From: Stichopus chloronotus
Lineage: Eukaryota; Echinodermata; Holothuroidea; Aspidochirotida; Stichopodidae
Length of the DNA: 64,000 bases
Assembly (NCBI GenBank): GCA_021234535.1
Contig: CM037835.1
Location: forward strand, 6,014,001-6,078,000
Direction of reading: 5' to 3'
Shown: piece after piece, positions 1 through 10,300 of the stretch
Layout of the letters: each line of letters begins with the position of its first letter
Numbering within the stretch: position 1 is the stretch's first letter
Program-made: the position numbers and the translations under genes
Notes under the pieces: generated by a model
What the model saw: the letters and a program-made list of their open reading frames with translations, nothing else
Databases searched by the model: none
Told to the model about the DNA's origin: nothing

Positions 1-975
1 GTCACCATGCATCAGCCGCCGCATACCAGAACATTTTTGAAAACACCTCCAAGGTCATTGGAAATGGGGTTCTCGAGCCAATTTTTCTCTCTGCCCCACT
101 TGATACAACTACTATGTAGCCTTAATGTAGCCTTGAGTTTATTTTGGTAGTAGAAATATGATTTATGATTGGGGAACTTTCCCCACCCCCCTTGGTGACG
201 GCACCTCTACACTCAAGATGATCTAAAAGGGGACTTAACGTGCTTGAATAATACCTTTAAAACTATCTATATTGAACAACACAACACCGTCGGTTGGCCC
301 GAAGTCGAGGAACGTAAGTTAACAAGAATATATTCTTTCTCATCGGTGACTTCGCAGGTCAATTTCGGACATAACAGTTTCATTGAAGAGGATTTTAGGT
401 AGGGGGGGGGGGTGACAAAACTTGCTTGGTCATTTTAGATGAAAATACCTTTGACAATGTTAGAGTACCTTCATAGAGACTTAAGAAACTGTCCAGGCAG
501 ATCACTATGACTCGGTTGAGTGAAAAATCATAGCTACTTCCTCGTCCAAATTTTCCGAAAATTTGAGTGTGCATTTGTTGGACATTTTTTAGTTGAGTGT
601 ATTTTTTTAGTTGGACATTTTTGTCCAACTTGGACCTTGGGAGTCCATTTTCTAGCGCTCTCATGATAGTTTTTGAAAAGATTTTACACAAGCAAACTTT
701 GGACTCCTGGATGTATACCTGTTGGTCACATAGTTGTCCACTAAAAGTATCACGGATTGTGACCCTCGGAGGCAGCTCACTTCAACATCTGCCAGCTTCA
801 AACTTATCTGGTGATGTCGTCTTCTAAATGTGAGCCGGGAGCTGGCAGCTCCATGATGTGAGTGACATCTCAATCACCTGCAATACCACGAGTGGAACTT
901 GTCCTCAATTTATATCCACTCCCGGTGAAAGAAATAGGTCTATGACCTTCACCAACCACCATACTATCACCACAT
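1..975. other. CpG-rich flank, no recognisable gene
   Basis: The sequence is moderately AT-rich with many CpG dinucleotides, consistent with unmethylated intergenic DNA. A short G run lies near 403-411. Short overlapping open frames at 395-691, 597-827 and 661-873 shadow one another on opposite strands and lack recognisable motifs or splice contexts. I see no gene. Confidence 0.6.
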
Positions 976-1108
976 GCAGCATGCATGTGACAGGAACTAA
1001 TTTATCCAGTAGCCAATTTGGAAATTTCTTCCTCCATTAGGGAGGGGGAAATGACAGATGTACCCCTGGTAGAGCTAAAAACCGTGCTAAGATACAACGT
1101 AATTGCCG
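976..1108 (+). repeat. Degenerate dispersed repeat, copy 1
   Basis: It shares a core (gcaggaac or acaggaac, then cagtagccaatt) with copies near 2476 and 2990. With the copy at 2990 it also shares a downstream block: a G/A-rich stretch, then a run of C's, then gtggagattaaaa or similar. The similarity looks about 70% by eye. The class is unknown. Confidence 0.5.
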
Positions 1109-1112
1109 TGGT

Positions 1113-1512
1113 GGTTCACCATATAAATTATAGGGCTCTTTTTAAGTACATTGAACTGATTTAGTTGGTCACAGTGCTACTTATATATGGTCTTAGCCCC
1201 ATAGTGAGACCATGGTTCACCATATGGGCTAGGGCTCTTTTTAAGTACATTGAAATGATTTAGTTTGGTCACAGTGCTACTTATATATGGTCTTAGCCCC
1301 ATAGTGAGACCATGGTTCACCATATGGGCTAGGGTTCTTTTTAAGTATATTGAACTGATTTAGTTTTGGTCACAGTGCTACTTATATATGGTCTTAGCCC
1401 CATAGTGAGACCATGGTTCACCATATGGGCTAGCGCTCTTTTTAGGTACATTGAAATGATTCAGTTCGGCTACAGTACATTTCATACATGGTCCTAGTCT
1501 GTATAACCTGAG
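1113..1512 (+). repeat. Tandem repeat, four units of about 100 bp
   Basis: Units start at 1113, 1214, 1314 and 1415, each beginning ggttcaccatat. Units 1-3 differ by only a few substitutions and one- to three-base indels in a T run (ttggtc, tttggtc, ttttggtc). Unit 4 is more diverged and decays after about 1480. Each unit contains tggtcttagccccatagtga, followed by gaccat. This is a small satellite-like array, or the tandem core of a mobile element. Confidence 0.92.
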
Positions 1513-2475
1513 ACACGTTGTTAACTTTTGAGAAAATGGCCTGCTGAAATTTTAAATCAGATCTGGGGCTCATGGATATGGACCCTAGTATCAAGGCTAC
1601 ATATGAAAGTTTTGCGGCCCTATTTTTTTTTTTTTGGGGGGGGGAGCCTCAAAGGCGCGTGCCTTGTCTGCCTAGCGGTTAATCCAGCACTGTTTTTCTG
1701 GTGTTGCACCGATTATCTATTTCGGTATTCGGTATCAGCAGATATCTCTGTGGCACTACCCACATTGAATCAGGATCTTTTTTATTTATTTTTTTCTGTT
1801 GTGAAGGGCCCGGGGAGGGGGAGAGGATGGACAGAATTATAGGAATCAGGGTAGGATTTTGTAGGCTCACAAGTATTTTCAACACTGTGCACAGACTTAT
1901 CACACATTTTCATTCTGAATTTTGCAAGTATAATATCTAAAAATAACTATTAAACTTCACCAAGATGAAAACAAAAAATATCGGTGAATATGTGAAACCC
2001 TGGAGATATATTCCATTTCAAATCTACATCAAATCTAGTAGCACTATGTATCTAGAACCCTGGATGATCCGACATTAAGCAAAAAAAAAAAAAAAATCCA
2101 AAGGGGTGGGACCACTCTTAGGCACTTAGCTATGACAGCGACCAGTTCCATCATATCAGAAGTCGCACCCATATACAGGCTCAGACTAGCCCCACGCCGG
2201 TGATGTTGCCTCCCCACATTTCAACTAATCAAATCGACACCCAACGGGCAACATATCCTGCAGCTATGTGTACATTGACGTTTGTGGTACCATGCCACTG
2301 TGGTGACTGTGTTAGAGGAAAAGAAAAAAAACTCTCAAGAAAAGTAAATGACCTCGTATCAGGACGTAAAAATTCAGACTCCAAGACAAATTATCATAAT
2401 TATTTGATCCCTGACGCCCACGTGATATATAGGCGTTGGTTTGTTGAGTTCAGTCACCTATGGCCTATACCACAT
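1513..2475. other. CpG-rich non-coding stretch
   Basis: It contains a T-run/G-run junction near 1622-1647 and an A run near 2082-2096. Overlapping open frames at 1528-1842 and 1679-1940 run through these homopolymers and look fortuitous. No gene is recognised. Confidence 0.5.
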
Positions 2476-2575
2476 AGCCTAGCAGCACCTATGGCAGGAA
2501 CTTATTTATTCAGTGGCTGATTGAGACTGATTCTCTCGACTAGGGCTCAATCGGAACTTAGGGGAACTAAAGATC
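2476..2575 (+). repeat. Degenerate dispersed repeat, copy 2
   Basis: It matches the core of the copies at 976 and 2990 (ggcaggaacttatttattca, then gtggctgattgaga). The downstream part is poorly conserved. Confidence 0.4.
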
Positions 2576-2989
2576 GACATCATACCACACGACGAAAAAT
2601 TGATGGAGGGGATTAATGACTGAAGTTGTCAGTGATTTTTATTATATTTTGTGTATGTCGATGGCTATAATAGGATAAGTGATACAATATTCCAGACCAA
2701 CTTAAATATTACATTTTTAAATGTCCCTAATAATGAAATGTGATACGTCATCAAGGTGGCTGTTAGAGGTTTATAAGATCAAAACCTTTCTCCCTGGATT
2801 ATCTCAATATTTCTACTCTCTCAAACTTTGGAGACAGTACCGTAACTCGAAATTTTATGATAATAAGTCAAAATGTTGAAGTAGTTCCTAATGGCAGACT
2901 TCCTTACCTTTATTGTTACAAGTCATCTCACGGCCAACTAATATCATTTTTATAGGACTAGCTTTATTAGAATTGATAGTGATACAATG

Positions 2990-3135
2990 CATTCATATAT
3001 GACAGGAATGCAGTAGCCAATTGAAAATTACTTTCTCGGCAAGGCTTCGTTTGGGAAGGGAAAGGATCTATATACCCCCAGTGGAGATTAAAATTTATTA
3101 GTCAACTTGATTAAGATATAAGTGCCACGAGGCTT
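2990..3135 (+). repeat. Degenerate dispersed repeat, copy 3
   Basis: It carries tgacaggaa and cagtagccaattgaaa, then the shared downstream block (gggaagggaaaggatc, then tacccccagtggagattaaa). Relative to copy 1 it lacks about 10 bases in the middle of the core. Confidence 0.5.
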
Positions 3136-3602
3136 CCCCGCGGGTCGGTTCGTAGATCCTCGGTGGCTGGATTGCACCGACCCTCATACAGAATACCCGA
3201 ACAATGACAGCCTGCAAGTAAAGAATAAATTTATATCCCAGGTCTGCATGATGCACATATAGACTTGTTTATATCTAGAGTAAGACGTGCTTTTACCTTC
3301 TGGGAGACTCGTCCGCAACCTTGAGACGCATTTTAGAGCGGTAATTACTGACAGCATGTGATCAGCATTCTCATCCAAGTGGGGGACTTATCGTTTTTTT
3401 TCAAGTAGTATATTATTGACAAATCATTATTTTTGATAAGAATGAGATTCTCCGAGTTTCTTCCTCGTTTTATCACCTGTCGTTACTCGTCCTCCGCGAG
3501 GAGGACATTTTGTGACACCATATTATCTAACTGAAAACCCTTTCACCACATCAGCCTTTACTAAAATTGTACACACACTCTAGGCAAACAGAAGGAGACG
3601 AA
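3136..3602. other. Non-coding stretch, nothing recognised
   Basis: It is CpG-containing unique sequence. The 64-codon minus-strand open frame at 3184-3378 shows no known motif. Confidence 0.5.
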
Positions 3603-3629
3603 ACACACACACACACAATATATATATAC

Positions 3630-3701
<72 letters not shown>
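3603..3701. repeat. Compound (CA)n/(TA)n microsatellite
   Basis: About seven CA units are followed by a TA tract of more than 80 bases, interrupted by three tac steps. A 60-codon open frame across it is an artefact of the repeat. Confidence 0.97.
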
Positions 3702-3705
<4 letters not shown>

Positions 3706-4879
3706 GCACCCTGAACACAGTTAGAGCTTGTTTTTACCTTGTGTTATGAAAATAGTCCCCACGCTTAATGTTTTGCCGGGTGGCATTCTCCCCGGAAGGG
3801 GGAGGGGTGCGGTCATCCTCAGTGACCCCGGTCATCGCCAGGTGTGAATTTAGGGACATTATGGGAGGAGCTGATTATTATCGAAAATCATAAACCCCAC
3901 AAATGCGTTACAGTGTGTGGGTGAATGGTGTATCTTAAGGGTTTTCGTGTAATGTAGTATTCGGAGTTGCATGTGTTTTAAGATCTGGCTAAACTGGGTA
4001 TGTGATGTTCGGACTATAACATACCCATTGAATACTTTTTGGATTGGATGCATCACTAACTTTCGTCGTAAATCATCAGTTTATGCGAATGATAATTATG
4101 GGCATCATCAATTTCATCCGAAATTTACTTAAATTACAGGACTAATACGTGAATGTAGTCACAAACATATTTACACAGCTTAACGCGTTTCCTGGAGCTT
4201 CGATTTGCAAAAGTAAGAGGTGTGCTCGATGAAGCAGTGCCAAGTGAACACCACAAATCCAGTTTACTCAGATATTAAAACACGACCCCGAATACTACAT
4301 AAATGAAAACACCATGCACCCACACACTGAAACATATTTGGGAGGTTTATGATCGAAACTTCTCGATATGTAACCGACTAGGCTTATCTTCACTAGTAGG
4401 AAAAAATTAGAGCTTTTCGTATGAAACGAGCAAATGATCGTTTTCTGTGCCGAAGTTTTCCTGATATGTGACGTTTTACCAAATAAGCGGAGCCCCAGCA
4501 TAGTTGCATGAAGCGTAGCAGGATTTCCCCCCTCCCAAAAAGTCCCTCAGTTTGCAAGAAATGGCACTTTTAATAACCTCTTCAAAGACATGCAGTCATT
4601 CCTTACTTTTAGGTGTCGTGTTTGAAAGCTTACTCTTCCAAAAAATAAAGACGAATGATTGATTATATAAGCCAGTTGGTCATTTTTTCTAGGGGAGGAC
4701 TAGTAAAGTATCTGAGAAGAAAATCCCCCTCCCCAGAGAACCGTCTCTTCCCATCAGTACATATATATGATAGCTTAATCCGTAGGAAGACTAAGCGAAT
4801 CGAGAGCCACCATCCGAGTTTGCGCGACACGTACCAGAAAATTGTTGGTTAGAAATACCCCTAGAATAATAAAATAGCA
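3702..4879. other. CpG-rich unique sequence without recognised features
   Basis: Only short open frames occur (for example 3859-4056 and 4295-4501, minus strand), with no family resemblance and no convincing splice pairs. It is part of the CpG-rich 5' flank. Confidence 0.5.
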
Positions 4880-6300
4880 TAATAAAGCAGCCTCGGAAAT
4901 CGTCTTTTCCAGGCTCAACAGACGCCCTTTACTCTTGCAGCTGCGGAACATGCCCCTCTTCCCCTCGTCCAGTAATACGGCCTCTGCTCGTGCGGCATTT
5001 CTTCTATACCCTGGTTCAATGATTTTATTGACTTTTGCATCCCCGGTACAAATATCTTCTCATGTTGTGATGCAATTATTGGATGTTGAATTTGCTTAAC
5101 TTCGGTATCTGATGCTTTACCGATATCGGTAAAACATCATCACCATCTTGGTATATTTTATCACTGAGCTTCTCTCTGTGACTGATGATACATACATCTA
5201 TTAATAATACTAGAATACTGCCATCGACCCGAAAAAAGTTTTGGACGACCCCAACATTTTTGAGGAGGAATTTATATCGGTACGATTGATTTTATTGGAA
5301 AGAATGATTTGCATGACAAGAAGAAAGTATTCCACAGTGCGACGATTGGAGCTAAATAAACTCTCAGTACTGATAAACATTTCACGCGTGCTTCCTTCAG
5401 AAAAGCAGACTTGTCCCCGTAAACATTTAAAAAAAACACTATGCAAATAGCGGCATGTGAATGCACACATGCAAGATTGTAAAGCATGCAAGAAATACGC
5501 ACACAGGGACGAGTACGTACGTAAGGTTGGTATTGTTGTGAAGATCTTAAGAGCGTTGAACGCGTAACTGGAATCACAAAGTCCCGGCTGTATGATAACG
5601 TGAGCACATGGAGTGTACTGCTCTGCACATGACACTTACTTAATAATCAACGAAGCCTTCTCCGAATCAAACTGTTGAAACCGAATTTGGAGTTAACGTC
5701 GCAAATGAGAGGAATAAAATAACTTTCTCGCGCGTTGTGAGATCTGTTAGTGCTTTTCTTTCCTTCGAAGGAGACCACGTCAGGATATTATATTTTGTTA
5801 AAAATATTACGTTGCCAACGTCTGTCACTGTCAGATTCTTGGCCGTCTTGGCAACAAATACGGTAGGTTTCGTTTATCGTGGTAAGCTGTCGAAATTTAA
5901 GTGTGCGACAAGTTTCTCCTCGTTATACAGGATAAATGTCTCTCTTAGTCCCGGTGAACAAAGTCAGTATAGGCTTTGAGGTCTGCTTAATGCCTTGATT
6001 TGAAAAAGGGTTGTTTCATTTGCATAGTAAAGTTATTTGGCCGCACGTAGGCTTACAGTGGAGGCCATCCAAGACACGGTTTAATTATGACCGTGGGTCC
6101 GACTCCTCAATCGACAATAGCCTAATTTACTTTTAATATATGAAAATACGTAATCCAGTATTCCAGTGATCAGCAGAATGCCACATAGCTTATCACACTT
6201 GGAAACATTGAAAGTGATAGCCTTGCTTTTTGAAATTTCTTGGTAAGTTAGGGAAGTGATTTCCCATTGGCGTACGGTACGTATTTGGGCCTGTAACTTG
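4880..6300 (+). promoter_or_regulatory. CpG-rich zone ending sharply near 6.3 kb; candidate promoter region of the downstream gene
   Basis: A hand count of 5221-5700 gives about 23 CpGs in 480 bases, close to or above expectation for its GC content. A block of the same size near 9.0-9.5 kb has only a handful. The drop is complete by about 6.3 kb. Pyrimidine-rich ag sites occur at about 4930-4970, and donor-like gtaagc lies at about 5881. In invertebrates with gene-body methylation, such a step often marks the 5' end of a transcription unit. The semaphorin first coding exon needs an upstream non-coding exon, so this zone is a reasonable place for it. No TATA box or exact start can be assigned. 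Confidence 0.35.
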
Positions 6301-7299
6301 TCAATGTCTATGAAGAGAAAGAAGGTAAAGCTTATCTAGCCTATGGCCCATATTCTTGCCACAGGAGCTGCTTGCTGTTAGAGTCCTAGGCTAACAACAT
6401 TGACTACCTTGAACTTGATGAGTCAGTGTATCATGAACGTGCTCAGTACTAGTAAGTACTTGGCCTGCACTCAATAGTATAGTTGTAACAACTTGACCAG
6501 TAGAATGGTGCACCTAAGGATTTGATAATTATAAAGTTGGTAAAATTCCAAAACACTTGTTTAGATGGGGTTTAAATATAAGCAGTTCCTCACAAATGTA
6601 ATGATATGAAAAGATTTTCTGTGCTGTCCCTTCTCATTTTAAAATGAGCACAATGTGAACCTAAGATTTCTGCTGTTAGAAGTATTTTTAAAATTATGTA
6701 CCAAAATTGACACATTTTATAACTTCTGTGGAGTCATAAGAAGTCAAATGGCAGAGTTGTTGCATTAGCCATGAGGTATATCGTTTAATTCAAGATAAGC
6801 AGGTGGATCACCATTTTGGGGACATGGTATTTTTTTGAGGTTTATTGTGGGTTAATTTGTTTAAGTGACATTTTAAACCCACGCCTATATAGGCAAGTGT
6901 AAAAAAACCTTCTCAAAGAACCAGAAGTTTGACAGGCTTCATCAGCATGCTATTTTTAAGAAATGATGTCCTTCTGCTTTCAATAAAATAAGTTAGGTTG
7001 TCTGAAGTAATACAGTTTCAGCAATAGCTAAGGGTGTGTCATTCTTGGGGATGTGCCATTCTACTAATCTTAAGTTCCATAATTAAAACAGGAATATATT
7101 TAACCCATCTTGTTAAAGCAATTTGTAGAGCTGTTACCGTATGTTAGTTAACAAATCATTTAACATAACAAGTTAAAGGGCAAAGGAGGGCCATGATGCC
7201 CCTGAAAATGCCTTGAAGAAGCAGGCTCAAAACAAAAGTAAGAAACAAACCCAAACAATGAAGACACCAAGGAACAAAAAATTTCTGCGAGAAGCTGAA
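6301..7299. other. CpG-depleted non-coding sequence
   Basis: It is AT-rich and CpG-poor from here on. I see no gene, RNA or clear repeat. It is probably intronic (inference from the CpG step and the 5'UTR acceptor at 30634). Confidence 0.45.
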
Positions 7300-7392
7300 G
7301 AAAAATGCTTGTCAACATTAACCTTGAGGTTGACAACCTCACTCAGGGAGACTATTCCATTCCCTTCCAACTCTATGAGAGAAGCTAAATTT
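7300..7392 (-). pseudogene. Decayed C-terminal tail of a non-LTR retrotransposon reverse transcriptase
   Basis: The minus strand reads FSFSHRVGREWNSLPE, then, after a one- or two-base frame change around a stop, EVVNLKVNVDKHF. The pattern F-x-x-R-V-x-x-x-WNSLPE-(x)-VV-x-x-x-x-VN-x-x-x-x-F is the familiar end of CR1/jockey/Rex-type reverse transcriptase ORFs just before their stop codon. Nothing upstream on the minus strand (higher coordinates) continues the ORF, so this is a 5'-truncated, frameshifted relic, as expected from target-primed reverse transcription. Its 3' sequence probably continues to about 7160. The family-level call is tentative because only about 30 residues remain. Confidence 0.5.
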
Positions 7393-10300
7393 CCTTACAT
7401 GGAGTCTTCATTAAAGTCCACACATTTGTTGGGTCTGAATTAACTTGTTTTATTTGTGCAGCATCAAGTCACAAAATGATCATGCTTTTAACATAAATTT
7501 CAGTTTTGACGAGAACTTACGAGGTCTTACGTTATGATGAAGGCTGCCACAAATATTTGTATATTGCCCAATTAAAGGTAAAAAACTACAAGTTAAACAA
7601 GGGAACACTGTTATTGTTATTAGATTATTCCAAAAACAAAAAAAATGTCTCAGACCTTTTTATCTCAATGTAACAGAACCAATGTTATATTTACCAAATG
7701 GTGGAAAAGAAGTAGACCTATAACCAACAAGCAAGCATGAAGAAACTTGACATACTTAGGCAAAATTTACATTATGGACAGAATCAAGATGAAATTAAGA
7801 AATTGTTATCCAATTTACCAGTCCATTCTGTTTGAAACTTGATAGAAAGAGATGTATGTTTCTTTCCAGTTTCCAGACTTAGCGCATAAATCGTTCAAAT
7901 CATTGCCTCAGATGTCATGGTTGAAGAGCGGAAAAGATTGCAATATGCTTTTGCGGAATCCTCCCAGGGTGACAGTCAACGATAGTCTAAGCCCGGTTTC
8001 GTACAAATTGAAAACTAATGTGACACTTGCAATTGTGAATCAGTACAGCGGTACAGTTTCACACATGTATGATTTTAGTGGCTTGGATCTGACTAATAAG
8101 TGATTAAATTTGTACTGAATCTGGGAGCATCAAAATATAGCTTACAGCAGGATTTATGTATTAGACATGATCAGGTACTTTCTGGTGCAGTGTTCCTTCC
8201 AAAAAAAGCTTTGAAATAATTTGGACATGCATCTTGGAAGATTTACTAAATTCACTAGACAGTGATGATTTCACATCTATAGAAATCCCTTCATCAGAAA
8301 ACAGAGTAACTTGTGAATTGATTTGAACTGGGACTGATTTTTGTGAAAAAAGAGTGAAAAATGTGAAACTAGAATGTTGGCTTAATAAATTCCAGGAATT
8401 TTTTTTTCTCGTAATTTTTGTAGTCTGTATTGTGTTATGGTTCATATTGTACTCTATATAGTCTACAAGTACTGCCCAACTTGCTCCTTCAGGTGTGAGT
8501 TGAATTGACTTTCTCATGTTGATTATCTCTGTGCAGCATAAGTAGGTCATCATGTGGTTAAACATTTGTAGTTTGCAATCATATGAAATACCAGAAGTCA
8601 AAAGAACTAACTACATCATCTCCAAGGTCATTATCGTTATTTCTTAAATAGGTGATAAAGTTGTACAAGATGTTTGTTTGGAACTTGTGTTGTTATGGAA
8701 TCTTAACCCGTAAGTAAGAACGTTGTTGTTCTCAACATGGGAAATTAAGTCCAATTTTCTGAGTCATCGTTTAATACCAGTGAATGCTGTGATGCACTTT
8801 GCATGCAGACTTGGCAGCTTCTCTGAAGTCTCGGTTATTATTTGCACTTTCAGGTTTTTGTGGGTCAAGGTGGAACGTTTGTATTGCCTGGAATTATGTG
8901 ACATAGTGTTCTTAATCCTGTTTGCTTTCCTTCAAAGCAACTACAACAAACATGATAATGTAATATCAATGTCTTCCCAGTTTTTTGACTGGCACATTGT
9001 CCTCGATTGTTACACTTTCTCCTTTCTTGAAGTGTCTTAGTTATCAGTACCTGAGTGTGCACACAGATAATGATTTTATTATTGCATTGAACCAATTCGC
9101 TTTTGTGTAGAGAGAGTTTCCTGTCTGCTCTGTCAAAAAAGTATGGGAGGAATGTATTGACAAACCATTGTTTTTTTCCCTTGTTGGTTCTTCTAAATAT
9201 GTGCTGGAAAGTCCCAGAGGGGTCTTAGTGTTCCTGTTGAGTTGCTTTGCACCTTAAACAGTGACCAGCAGTTCTGTTCCCTCCCCTTTCAGTAGCTTCT
9301 ACTTCACATGTTCAAAATTGGTTTTTGTACTAGATTCCTTTGCACACCTCAGGGGGCTGCTGATTGATTTCCCTGAGGTTCTTATGGATTTTTCACATCC
9401 CCTTCAATAGATCTCCTGCCTCCCTGCATAAACTCCCCTAGGCAAAAGAGAGAGGAGGCACATTTTGTGTGTGGAGATGTAAAATTATCAACCAGGACTA
9501 GGAAAGGAAAACAATGCACTTGAACAATGCAGAGAATTGGTAAACTTTAATGTACAGGAAATTTGAACAAAGCGCGGTGATCAATTCTTTGTTTTCGAAA
9601 AAGCTCTTTTGTGCCACTGTCATGCCTCTGATCTGCAAGTGATGTCGATGTTGAAGGAAAAGGTCTGTTGTCTAGTGCAGGAAGAAGCTTTTGTGTTCTT
9701 TCTTTTTGTGAAATCCAGAGCAACAGTTGGCCATAAGGGTACTTTTTCTGAGACTTTGGTTAATCATCTATCTAGGTAATAGTTATCTCAGTGTTTGACA
9801 GTAAGCTACCAAATTACATGAAAATGAAGTTAGTATTATGGCATCAACCAGGGGGGAACAAAGTTATATCCTGTGAAGGGAGTTTATATTTACACAATTT
9901 CTTATAATATTTCTGTACAAAAGAATGCTTAACTTCCCTCAAGTGCCAGCATTGCACTCAAAATACACAAATTTCCTGGGACGGATTCCCCACCATCCTA
10001 ACTTTTCCCATGCATGCACATCAACTATATTGCAAAAGTCATGGAAGGTTAATTGTGTGGATTTTTGAAGGTGTTAACGTCTTTTTGGAAGTATAATTTG
10101 CAATGACTGATAAAAAACTTTAAGTTGCACAATGTTGCACAGAAACATCAGTTGCCTGTGAAAGACTATTTAGGCTGTTTCCCATCACCGGTGGATGTTA
10201 CTGCACTCTCAGCTAGCGACTCAAAAATTGCAGTACATGTATAACCAAACTAACCGATCATATTGTGTAGTCTGTGGTATTTGTGGGTTGTTTCTGTCAT

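Noticed and set aside
4880..5000. Coding-like minus-strand segment and a series of cag acceptors on the plus strand
   Set aside because: No matching donor or recognisable protein; kept only as part of the candidate promoter zone.
5210..5635. 141-codon minus-strand open frame, with a second frame of 118 codons overlapping it
   Set aside because: Two frames of the same strand and one on the other strand are open together, no domain is visible, and it lies in the CpG-rich flank where stops are rarer.
8161..8601. 146-codon minus-strand open frame
   Set aside because: No recognisable motif, AT-rich composition typical of the flanks, no splice context; probably fortuitous.
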